A DNA stretch of 64,000 nt from Archivesica marissinica. Taxonomy: Eukaryota; Mollusca; Bivalvia; Venerida; Vesicomyidae. The position numbers and the translations under genes are program-made. The notes below the pieces were generated by a model. That model did no database searches and was not told the DNA's origin. It saw only the letters and a program-made list of their open reading frames with translations. Positions 24,300 to 36,700 of the stretch are shown piece after piece. The stretch is from the NCBI GenBank assembly GCA_014843695.1, contig CM026400.1, positions 18,304,294 through 18,368,293 on the forward strand, read 5' to 3'. Within the stretch, counting starts at the first letter, position 1. Each line of letters begins with the position of its first letter.

Positions 24300-24734
24300 G
24301 ATATGTTTTAAATGCAGCATAAACGCTGTTGCGAGATCACACAGCTAGATTTTTTTTTAAATGTTTATATCTCTATAGGAACAAACGGGCAAGCTTATAT
24401 TGTCAGGTGGTTTCTATAAATATCTAACTCACAACAAATACAGCACGAAGTTAATACGCTGTTGGCCTACTTCTGAGACCTTTACCATTGGATGCGATAT
24501 ATAAAGCTTTATAAATCAAAAGTACAGTGAGCAGCATTGGTATACTGAACTGTTGAAAGTTTAAATGCAATTCATCGTCAATGTCGTTAACGAGAACATA
24601 CTATACCGTGTAGTTAATAGTTATATCCGTGTAGTTAATTTCGCGGGAACTGTTATTTATAACAAGGAAACAGCATATTGTGTCGATTCGTCCCGTCAAA
24701 TCGTGTACACAACGGTATAACCTAACCATTCGTG
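24300..24734. other. intergenic, nothing recognised
   Basis: No gene or repeat recognised apart from a 10-base T run near 24349. Confidence 0.4.
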
Positions 24735-24940
24735 GACTAATTAATGGATACTGTGCCTGCCTTGTACGCCAGAGGTTGAGAGTTCGAGCCGAGTTATAAC
24801 CCCGTGTTGGTGGTCCGTAATCAAGACACTTAAGCCCACATTGCCTTTTCTATCTCCCTCATGGTGATGTATTGAAGAGTGATTAATTACATGTAATCTA
24901 AAACCTACGTTCGCAATCGACCTAAACTAAATGTGTAGCG
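24735..24940 (+). mobile_element. decayed SINE, family A-like
   Basis: Contains a box-B-like gagttcgagccgag, then a diverged body (tctatctccctcatggtgat) and tail (gttcgcaatcgacctaaact) in family A order. Heavily mutated. Confidence 0.4.
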
Positions 24941-25083
24941 AATCACGAAAATCGCTTGCACAATGTGCTGCTCTGTTGCATCAACTATTCAAAGTGAAGG
25001 CAGTGTGTTGTATTATTTTTTATTGTGGATAAGTTTATTTATTGTCGCCCCTGGGATAGTCATATTATTATTTGAAAGATAGT

Positions 25084-25222
25084 TCAAAATACAAAAGACG
25101 CCCCAATTCCAGAAGCATCCCTGGTCCTTTTAGATGCACGAGATATCGAAATATAGTCCCATCTGAAATACTCTTAATATTATTATGGTCAGAGTGAGGA
25201 ACCCCGGATTCGCAGTACTCGT
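25084..25222 (-). mobile_element. decayed SINE family B fragment
   Basis: Minus strand; retains ccatctgaaatactcttaat and ggtcagagtgaggaacccc in family B order, with many substitutions. Confidence 0.45.
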
Positions 25223-26249
25223 GTGAAATATATTGTTTATGTTGTACACTCAAGGTATTGAAGATGAGTACCATTTTATAAGTATATGGTCTGGTTTTAA
25301 TGAGCTACGGAATAAAATACATTAAACAATATTTCTATCATAGGACATCAATGCACACATGTATTGATAGGTCTAATACAATCTACCAATAAATCTAATT
25401 TAGCTAATCTAGTTAAATTATCAAAGATTCATTGAAAGTTAGAAATTTTAAACTTTTAAATATTGATATGTAATTTGTTCTCTGCTATTGATGATAGTCC
25501 AAACTGGTTTGTACCAATTCACGTGAATTAGTATTTATATGTTATATAAGTATTATGTATATTTGCCGATGTGCTATGTACACCTCTGAATACATGTACT
25601 GTTCTGTTCTGTTCCGTTAACCACTGGATCACCGACATGTCTATTATGTGTTGTAATTGCATTAAGCATTTTATTTACAACACTCGAGACGCTATCTTAT
25701 AAATTATTTTTAATCTTTAAATTCATTGTCCATTTACTAACCATTTCCAAACTACAGAAAATCTCACTTTATTTCTCCAAACATATCTGTGATAATAAAA
25801 GGGCGCAATTTTATGCACCTTTCCATAAGTTTTTGCTGAGAAACAGTGCTTATCAGCTTTGACCTAATTTCTAATGTCTTGCAAACGTTATCGCCAATGC
25901 TTCTGTACAACACAAGTAGGTGGCGTATTATATTACAAGAGGCAGCCTAGGGAATCTGGGAAAGTATTTGAACAGGGAAAAACATAGTTTTACTTTTAAA
26001 AATAGTCCATTGGCATCTTTACCTACATTACATGTTGTTAGACATTTTTTATTATCAATATCATTAGTTTGGTCCGTCATTAAATTAGTTTCAAATCTGG
26101 ATCATATAGTGAAATAAATAATGTTTAAACTAAACTGAATCATATGTGTAGAAGACTACAATTATTTTTTCGTTAATTTAATTTTTGGGCCTTAGACACC
26201 TTAGAAATAAAACCTATTTGTGTTTCTTTACCATGTGCCACCGATTAAA
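25223..26249. other. intergenic, nothing recognised
   Basis: AT-rich kilobase with no supported gene. A 65-codon frame at 25920-26117 has no recognisable motif. Confidence 0.4.
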
Positions 26250-29200
26250 TCACATATGGACTATAAAACATACGATAGTGTAAGAAACTCATTAATGGAC
26301 TCTGAAACATACCATGTAAAAACTCATTTATGGACTATAAAACAGACGATGTTATAAGAAACGCATTTATGGACTATAAAACATACGATGTTATAAGAAA
26401 CGCATTTATGGACTATAAAACATACGATGTTATAAGAAACGCATTTATGGACTATAAAACATACGATGTTATAAGAAACGCATTTATGGACTATAAAACA
26501 TACGATGTTATAAGAAACGCATTTATGGACTATAAAACATACGATGTTATAAGAAACGCATTTATGGACTATAAAACATACGATGTTATAAGAAACGCAT
26601 TTATGGACTATAAAACATACGATGTTATAAGAAACGCATTTATGGACTATAAAACATACGATGTTATAAGAAACGCATTTATGGACTATAAAACATACGA
26701 TGTTATAAGAAACGCATTTATGGACTATAAAACATACGATGTTATAAGAAACGCATTTATGGACTATAAAACATACGATGTTATAAGAAACGCATTTATG
26801 GACTATAAAACATACGATGTTATAAGAAACGCATTTATGGACTATAAAACATACGATGTTATAAGAAACGCATTTATTGACTATAAAACATACGATGTTA
26901 TAAGAAACGCATTTATGGACTATAAAACATACGATGTTATAAGAAACGTATTTATGGACTATAAAACATACCATGTTATAAGAACGCATTTATGGACTAT
27001 AAAACATACGATGTTATAAGAAACGCATTTATGGACTATAACACAAACGATGTTATAAGAAACGCATTTATGGACTATAAAACATACGATGTTATAAGAA
27101 ACGCATTAATGGACTATAAAACATACGATGTTATAAGAAACGCATTTATGGACTATAAAACTTACGATGTTATAAGAAACGCATTTATGGACTATAACAC
27201 ATACGATGTTATAAGAAACGCATTTATGGACTATAAAACATACGATGTTATAAGAAACGCATTTATGGACTATAAAACATACGATGTTATAAGAAACGCA
27301 TTTATGGACTATAAAACATACGATGTTATAAGAAACGCATTTATGGACTATAAAACATACGATGTTATAAGAAACGCATTTATGGACTATAAAACATACG
27401 ATGTTATAAGAAACGCATTTATGGACTATAAAACATACGATGTTATAAGAAACGCATTTATGGACTATAAAACATACGATGTTATAAGAAACGCATTTAT
27501 GGACTATAAAACATACGATGTTATAAGAAACGCATTTATGGACTATAAAACATACGATGTTATAAGAAACGCATTTATGGACTATAAAACATACGATGTT
27601 ATAAGAAACGCATTTATGGACTATAAAACATACGATGTTATAAGAAACGCATTAATGGACTATAAAACATACGATGTTATAAGAAACGCATTTATGGACT
27701 ATAAAACTTATGATGTTATAAGAAACGCATTTATGGACTATAAAACATACGATGTTATAAGAAACGCATTTATGGACTATAAAACATACGATGTTATAAG
27801 AAACGCATTTATGGACTATAAAACATACGATGTTATAAGAAACGCATTTATGGACTATAAAACATACGATGATCTAAGAAACGCATGCGTGGACTATAAA
27901 ACATACTATGTTATAAGAAACGCATTTATGGACTATAAAACATACGATGTTATAAGAAACGCATGCGTGGACTATAAAACATACGATGTTATAAGAAACG
28001 CATTTATGGATTATAAAACATACCATGTTATAAGAAACGCATTAATGGACTATAAAACATACCATGTTATAAGAAACGCATTTATGGACTATAAAACTTA
28101 CGATGTTATAAGAAACGCATTTATGGACTATAACACATACGATGTTATAAGAAACGCATTCATGGACTATAAGACATACGATGTTATAAGAAACGCATTT
28201 ATGGACTATAAAACATACGATGTTCTAAGAAACGCATGTGTGGACTATAAAACATACGATGTTATAAGAAACGCATTTATGGACTATAAAACATACGATG
28301 TTATAAGAAACGCATTTATGGACTATAACACATACGATGTTATAAGAAACGCATTAATGGACTATAAAACATACGATGTTCTAAGAAACGCATGCGTGGA
28401 CTATAAAACATACGATGTTATAAGAAACGCATTTATGGACTATAAAACATACGATGTTATAAGAAACGCATTTATGGACTATAACACATACGATGTTATA
28501 AGAAACGCATTTATGGACTATAAAACATACGATGTTATAAGAAGCGCATTTATGGACTATAAAACATACGATGTTCTAAGAAACGCATGCGTGGACTATA
28601 AAACATACGATGTTATAAGAAACGCATTTATGGACTATAAAACATACGATATTATAAGAAACGCATTTATGGACTATAAAACATACGATGTTATAAGAAA
28701 CGCATTTATGGACTATAAAACATACGATGTTATAAGAAACGCATTTATGGACTATAAAACATACCATGTTATAAGAAACGCATTAATGGACTATAAAACA
28801 TACGATGTTATAAGAAACGCATGTATGGACTATAAAACTTACGATGTTATAAGAAACGCATTTATGGACTATAAAACATACGATGTTATAAGAAACGCAT
28901 TTATGGACTATAAAACATACGATGTTATAAGAAACGCATTTATGGACTATAAAACATACGATGTTCTAAGAAACGCATGCGTGGACTATATAACATACGA
29001 TGTTATAAGAAACGCATTTATGGACTATAAAACATACGATGTTATAAGAAACGCATTTATGGACTATAAAACATACGATGTTATAAGAAACACATTTATG
29101 GACTATAAAACATACAATGTTATAAGAAACGCATTTATGGACTATAAAACATACCATGTAATAAGAACGCATTTATGGACTATAAAACATACGATGTTAT

Positions 29201-29568
29201 AAGAAACGCATTTATGGACTATAAAACATACCATGTTATAAGAAACGCATTAATGGACTATAAAACATACGATGTTATAAGAAACGCATTTATGGACTAT
29301 AAAACTTACGATGTTATAAGAAACGCATTTATGGACTATAACACATACGATGTTATAAGAAACGCATTTATGGACTATAAAACATACGATGTTATAAGAA
29401 ACGCATTTATGGACTATAAAACATACGATGTTCTAAGAAACGCATGCGTGGACTATAAAACATACGATGTTATAAGAAACGCATTTATGGACTATAAAAC
29501 ATACGATGTTATAAGAAACGCATTTATGGACTATAACACATACGATGTTATAAGAAACGCATTTATGG
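26250..29568. repeat. 39-bp minisatellite array
   Basis: About 85 units of gttataagaaacgcatttat + ggactataaaacatacgat. The left part (26360-26900) is almost invariant; from 27880 rightwards variant units (gatgttctaagaaacgcatg, ggactataacacatac) recur at intervals. A one-base loss (ataagaacgcattt) occurs at about 26980 and again about 29163. Frames of 229, 736 and 157 codons (NAFMDYKTYDVIR repeats) are closed only by these indels and are mirrored by open frames on the other strand, so I do not call a protein. Confidence 0.97.
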
Positions 29569-30040
29569 TTAGGTACCCTGACTGTGGTACAATATGTACA
29601 AGGAATAGAACTGAAAACAAAATAAATAAATTAGGCTTGGCCTTATAGAAAAAGTCAAATTCCGAATTAGATCTGTCAATGAAAGCCTGGTTTCAAAGCA
29701 AACGGAAGGTAAAATTTCTGAACAATGTTTTTGAGGCCAAAAAAGGGTATTTAAATGACCATTTATTTAGGCATAGTATAAAAGGTATTGTTTTACATGT
29801 TTCAAGAAATGTGTACCTATTTTTGCCTCATATTACTCTCGTTTCTATTTTGGCAGAAAGCTTCAGCATTGGTCAATAAATACACTCGAGAACATGTATG
29901 ACGTCACCTAAAATCTCACGATACGAGATGTAAACATATAGTATCGGAATTAGGACATTTACGGAATGAAGACCTTCAATGTTACATATATAGGCACTTT
30001 AAAATAGACGACAAAACAAAAAGCAACAGTTTAATTCACC
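29569..30040. other. intergenic region upstream of the collagen gene
   Basis: No repeat recognised. It would hold the proximal regulatory DNA of the collagen gene if the start at 30458 is right. A 66-codon frame at 29679-29879 has no recognisable motif. Confidence 0.4.
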
Positions 30041-30047
30041 CTGCGTG

Positions 30048-30056
30048 TATATATAA
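30048..30056 (+). promoter_or_regulatory. candidate TATA box of the collagen gene
   Basis: TATATATAA, 402 bases before the proposed start codon, in less AT-rich surroundings. If used, transcription would begin near 30080 and the 5' leader would be about 380 nt. AT-rich genomes give many chance matches. Confidence 0.25.
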
Positions 30057-30457
30057 GCATGATATGGCAGCGGTACACCTTAACATTTTATGCTGACGTA
30101 CGGGGAATTCTGAGTTAAAAAGTTCACTGGTTCCCCTTGGAACCCCATAAAACAGAACTACAAAAACCACATGCTACGTCACGTAAAATTAAGTTATCTC
30201 AGGGAGTTAGTCTGCTGTCCGCCATTTTTCACTGGCTGCAGTTAGTTCTCTACTGAAAGAGAAATTAGGCAGCCAGGGATCGCAACTGATCCCCTATCTA
30301 TTTAGGGTTCGTTTTGTGGATTTATACAATGCAACGGTAAAGTGTTGATTTTGGAATACCCGTGATAAGCACTTCTGGACATTTGCGAATTGAGGAAATA
30401 AGTTGCGGCGGCCCTTGCTACCAAAAGGGTATGCCACGTCGTCAATCGGACCAAAAT

Positions 30458-30551
30458 ATGGATTTACGGACAAAAACCATGCCTGTATTTGTATTATATT
30501 TATTTGTGATCTTTTCTACATCTCGGGCAGCAAATGTACAACTAATGAAAG
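30458..30551 (+). CDS. collagen exon 1: signal peptide
   Basis: Thirty-one codons plus one base, ending at donor g|gtaggt. It reads MDLRTKT, then a hydrophobic core MPVFVLYLFVIF, then STSRA, a good signal-peptidase site before ANVQLMK. Phase 1 matches exon 2: g + gt makes Gly. In-frame ATGs also exist at 30431 and 30479. I chose 30458 because it leaves a short basic n-region; 30431 would add MPRRQSDQN. The frame is open upstream to 30362, so exon 1 probably includes 5' UTR. Confidence 0.75.
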
Positions 30552-30695
30552 GTAGGTTTATAATTACGAATTAATTAAACGATTAGTAATTAAGCATCTT
30601 AGGAACAGAATGTATTGTTCTTGATTGCCTGTGTCAGTGTGTGCGTGTGTGCGTGTGTGCGTGTGTATGTATGTCTGTCTGTATGCATGTATGTA

Positions 30696-30746
<51 letters not shown>

Positions 30747-33700
30747 GAAACGTTTTTGATATATACAGTCAAACTTGTCTTAAGCAGCCAGCAATAGGAA
30801 TCACAGAGAGTGGCTGCTTAACACAGGTGGCTGCTTAACACATGTGGTTGCTTAACACAAGTGGCTGCTTAATAGATGGCAAGTGTATAATAAGTCAATA
30901 ACACAGCATTCCCGTATTGGGAATCTGGAAAGTGGCTGCTTGAAATACAGGTTGGCTGCTTGGTTGAGGTGACCACTAACACAGGTTTGAGCGAGGGTTG
31001 ATCCAGGAGGAAATGGTTCACCGTTGGGATATTTCTGTCAAGGCTGTGGGCATGTCGGTCTGCCCAGCGCAAGGGCATGCATTTTGCCCCGAGAGCTATT
31101 CTATAGTTGCATATTCGTTTCACACGCCGCTTCTTGTTTGACAGTGTTTTGTAGATAACCTAGATTCTGGAGTTCCATGCCTGGCTTTCCTCCGGGTTCT
31201 AATCCATCTCCTCTCAATATCGCATACCGAGCAGAGATATACACGTTAGTCCACTCAGTGCAACCCGGATTCGATCATAGGACCAAGATGGTATATGAGA
31301 TGGTACGGTCGCCGTCAGATCGGGCAGGTGTGTGTTCTCCAGGTACTCCTGTTTCCAGACCTTGGACCACCGTACCATCTCACATACTTCCAGTTCCGAG
31401 GATCGAACCCGAGTTGCATTGTGCTAACCAACGCGCTGCTCGGATAACCGGTACAGACATTTCTGCATGGATATAGAGCCCCGCGAGAACCACATGTATG
31501 GTGCCCTTAGGACAAACCAATTTAATCCACATTGATTCGTCTCTCCAGCTCATCGCAACGGATCACACCACATGCGCTTGGGTTCTGGACAAATAGTTTC
31601 GGGTTCAAAACCAAATTTATTTCTATAAGAACATAGACGTGACACCATAGACGTGAAACTATATATGCAAATCTTACACCATATCCAAGCATGTTTAAAG
31701 ATGGCACACCGCCACTCTCATAGCACTTATGTATATAGGGGGTGTCATTTTCAAATATGTTTGGATATTGCCTAATTATGTATAGTGTAAAATCTATGGT
31801 GTATCAAACTGTTCTTAAAAACCCGCAACCATTTGTCCAGACCCCAAGCGTCTGTGTATTACACCATGAGTGACGTATTGGGTACCAGTAGACTAATGCT
31901 GTAAGCACTTGTTTCGCAGTCGAGCTAAGATGAAATTTGATAAAGCTAAGTTTAATGTTAGTACTGATGTATTTAGTATACTGGTTAACACGTTGGACTG
32001 TGAATCCAGGGGTCACATATTCGACCAGCCGACCTTAGTTTTAGGTTATACAAATTTATTTTAGCTCGATTGCGAAACAAGTTATTTCAACTTATATAAA
32101 TCACTCTCGATACCTCATTCCTGGTGGAATCCATCGCCACGAGGGAGAGAGAAGAGGCAACGTGGAATTTAAATGCCTTGCCTAAGGGCACAATCTACGA
32201 GCCTGACCTTAGTAATAGGTATCCAACATAGTAAGGGTCTGGAAGGTTATTCCTATAAACCGCTACAATAATGATATTGCTATCATATATGGTACTTTAT
32301 TAGTTTATGCAAATTTAGTTTGCGAAACAAGTTCTTACAACTTATAGTAATCATTCTCGTGACCTCATTCCTGGTGGAATCCATTGCCATGAGGGAGAGA
32401 GAAGAGGCAACACGGACTTTAAATGACTTGCATAAGGGCACACTCGTAACGGCTCCAGCTGGGCTCGAACGCCTGGGCCGTTCGCACCTGAAGCGAACAC
32501 TCTACTACGACTGCCGTGGTGCATTATTGATATACATGTAGACACACGGCGTTTTATATAATAAAAAAAACAGTATGTGTACGTGCTTATATATACCGAA
32601 TGCAAAGATTTACGGAAACGCCGTTGATTTGCACGTGTGTATGTCAAGAGAAATAACCTATTTTACTCGGGTTAACCTATCCTGGAATCAAGTACTTTTG
32701 AGAGAAACATATACATGTATAGCACTTGAGTAAGCTAGTGGGCACTAGTGGTTCTACACAACTCCGTTCGTTTATTATCACATGTTGATCACTTCTATGG
32801 AGTAAACATGGAGAACAGAATCCTTTTTGTATAAAGGAGTAGATTATTGGACAAAGCAATAGACGGATCTGTAATCCAGTGGTAACACGCTGGACTGGTA
32901 ATCCAGGGATCGCAGGTTCGATCTCCCGTCTGACCGTAATAAAATATTAACAGTCTTTCAGATGGGACGTTAAACCGAAGTCTCGTACCCCGTGCTTTAC
33001 CCCGTGCACGTAAAAGAACAAGAGGAGACTCTGGAATGGGTCTCTGTCTGTATCATTGCACTTTTCTCAAAAAATCTAAAATGACTAATCTCTTCAGGAG
33101 GCGTCGCTCATATGCGCAACCGGTAGCGACGATAAATAAACGTAAAAAACATACTACATTATATACTAGAGGACATAGAAAACGCACACCTACATTATAT
33201 ACTAGATAAAAATAGAAAACGCACACCTACATTATATACTAGAGGACATAGCAATCGAACACCTACATTATATACTAGAGGACATAGAAAACGCACACAT
33301 ACATTATATACTAGAGGACATAGAAAACGCACACCTTCATTATATACTAGATGACATAGAAAACGCACACCTACATTATATACTAGAGGACATAGAAAAC
33401 GCACACCTACATTATATACTAGAGGACATAGAAAACGCACACCTACATTATATACTAGAGGACATAGAAAACGCACACCTACATTATATACTAGAGGACA
33501 TAGAAAACGCATACATACATTATATACTAGATGACATAGAAAACGCACACCTACATTATATACTAGATGACATAGAAAACGCACACCTACATTATATACT
33601 AGAGGACATAGAAAACGCACACCTACATTATATACTAGATGACATAGAAAACGCACACCTACATTATATACTAGATGACATAGAAAACGCACACCTACAT

Positions 33701-36700
33701 TATATACTAGATGACATAGAAAACGCACACCTACATTATATACTAGAGGACATAGAAAACGCACACCTACATTATATACTAGATGACATAGAAAACGCAC
33801 ACCTACATTATATACTAGAGGACATAGAAAACGCACACCTACATTATATACTAGATGACATAGAAAACGCACACCTACATTATATACTAGATGACATAGA
33901 AAACGCACACCTACATTATATACTAGATGACATAGAAAACGCACACCTACATTATATACTAGAGGACATAGAAAACGCACACCTACATTATATACTAGAT
34001 GACATAGAAAACGCACACCTACATTATATACTAGATGACATAGAAAACGCACACCTACATTTTATACTAGAGGACATAGAAAACGCACACCTACATTATA
34101 TAGTAGATGACATAGAAAACGCACACCGACATTATATACTATATGACATAGAAAACGCGCACCTACATTATATACTAGAGGACATAGAAAACGCGCACCT
34201 ACATTATATACTAGAGAACATAGAAAACGCGCACCGACATTATATACTATATGACATAGAAAACGCGCACCTACATTATATACTAGAGGACATAGAAAAC
34301 GCGCACCTACATTATATACTAGATGACATAGAAAACGCACACCTACATTATATATGATTATTGTTACATGAAAACGAAATACGAACTAATGTTTAAAACT
34401 ATGTATTTATATAGTTATTGATTTTCATGTAAAAACACACTTATCCGAAGTGTGCGTTTTCTATGTCTTCTAGTATAGTGCTAGCCAGGTGTGACATTCC
34501 TCTCGACTGCGGCTCGGGACACTAGCCGGCACTATTATTATACTCATATACACAGTTAACATGCACCAACTGACCTATACTATAACTGCTTGTAGGCCTA
34601 TTCTGGGAAACGTAAACTAGTATTTATATGCTAGCTCCACATGAAACTAATACTGTAAATCACTGTATATTCGCGTCAGCTTTATTTCGGGAATCCATCG
34701 ACCAGACCTATTTCGCGGATTTATGAATTCGTGAACAACGCTGTAAATCTTAAACTCGCGTAAGACAGAAAATTGGAAGTAAAATCGAGAAGTCGAAAAC
34801 CGGAAGATACTTTTGAGCAATTTATTGGCCGGTAGCAGTGTCGTATACGGTCCCTTATTAATGTTTGGGCTCAATCCCGATGTAACCCACTCAGAAATTG
34901 AGAGGCAATGTGGAATTAAGAGCTCACTCGTGGCAACAGTTCTGTAAAGCCGGTATTAGTCGCTGTCTTATTATTTTCGATATTATGATATAATAGTTTC
35001 TTCCGGTTTTCGTCTTGTCGATCTTATGCCCAATTTTCGGTCATATGAATCAAATATTTACAGCATGAATCCGCGAAATAAGTCTTGTGGATGGATTCGC
35101 GAAATAAAGCTCACGTGAATATTAAGTAATTTACAGCATTATTAGTACTGTCATTATTTTACTCAAACACCGCTTTTCACTTACCGGTTAGCATCACCGG
35201 AGTACACCGTGGCTTATGTTATATAAACAACTGGATCGTTCTATTTAACAGATTCATTTTAATTTCATATTTAATATAAGAATATATGTAAACTATTTAC
35301 CAAAGCACATTCAAAATTCGCTGATTCGCTATTTTTCTCCAGACATGTAGCAGACGACAATATTCTGCCTACAAAAAAAATGCTTCGTCATGCTTAGCAT
35401 GTTGGTTCTTGACGGGAATATGTAATTACAGCTAACATTTGTACACGATACAATTTCAAACAGCTGTTAATGATTTTCTTTATGGCAGCTCTAAGAATTA
35501 TATAGTTTTCAGTGTTTCCACTCAGCCATTCAGTTTGTCAGTAACATACTGCAGTTATAGTTTCCGCTTGATATCATTGCCACCTCAAAATAAGATACGT
35601 CTAAAGAGATATAAACGAAATAACATTTGTATTACAGGCAATATTGCCCGTTGTCGGCACTATATACTAATACACCCTGTCAACAAACGCAATAACATTT
35701 GTATTATAGGCGAGCAGGATCGGGCAATATCACCCATTGTCGGCACCATATACTAATACACCCTGTCAACAAACGACATAACTTTTGTATTACAGGCGAG
35801 CAGGATCGGACAATATCACCCGTTGTCGGCACCATATACTAATACACCCTGTCAACAAACGAAATAACAGTTGTATTATAGGCGAGCAGATTCGGGCAAT
35901 ACTTTGTGTGTTTAACGTTTATTTATCGTCGCTACCGGTTGCCCATATGGGCGACGCCTCCTGAAGAGATTAGTCATTTTAGATTTTGGAGGATAGTGCA
36001 ATGATACACAGAGAGACCCATTCCAAAGTCTCCTCTGGTTCTTTTACGTGCACGGTGTACAGCACCAACACGGATTAATGTCCCATCTGAAAGGCTGTTA
36101 ATTTTATTAGGGTCAGACGGGGGATCGAACCTGCGATCCCTGGATTACCAGTGCAGCATGCTACCACTATGCTACAGATCCATCTGTTCGGGCAATATCA
36201 CCCTTTGCCGGCACAATATACTATTCTAACACGACCCAGCTAATAACATACATACTTGTAGAGTAAAATCTACCTCGGGTTATTCTGCGATATACCTACC
36301 TTGAACTATGCTGCGCGCGCACCGTGTTTTGGCTATTCCATTTATACAATGCGTGTAAAGTTTTATGAATGAAAGTCACGTGATGTTTGTAAATACTACC
36401 GTGGGAATTCGCGGAAGTGAGCTATTTTTAGAATCAGATAATCTCATGTCCGTCTTGTTTTTCTGTTAAGTACCGTTTAATTTGACAAAATAAATACAAT
36501 TATTGATCAGTTACAACTTTTGTTCATTTATGCACTAGATATTTTCCATAAAAAATAACGTCATCACCCCATACGCGGGAGGTAATTTCGAAAGCCAAAT
36601 GCAGCGGAGTAGCACCGCGTTTGAAGAAAATACTCCTTTGATTCTCGTCTAAAATTATTAGAAGTAAGTCATGTTAGAATCGAAATAATAAGTATCAACC

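Noticed and set aside
23522..24322. Small ORFs containing MSVLYTVHVKEPEETL or similar
   Set aside because: They are translations of SINE family B bodies and recur at every copy.
18916..29568. Regular repeats that might be CRISPR arrays
   Set aside because: Units are contiguous with no unique spacers and the context is eukaryotic.
26330..29648. ORFs of 229, 736 and 157 codons made of NAFMDYKTYDVIR
   Set aside because: The 39-bp period is a multiple of three, so one unit without a stop gives an endless frame. The other strand is open too, variants are not biased to silent sites, and there is no unique N- or C-terminal domain.
32861..32940. Possible functional tRNA genes (Thr, Pro, His-like heads)
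   Set aside because: Each head lacks a proper acceptor stem and is joined to a SINE body; all are SINE parts.
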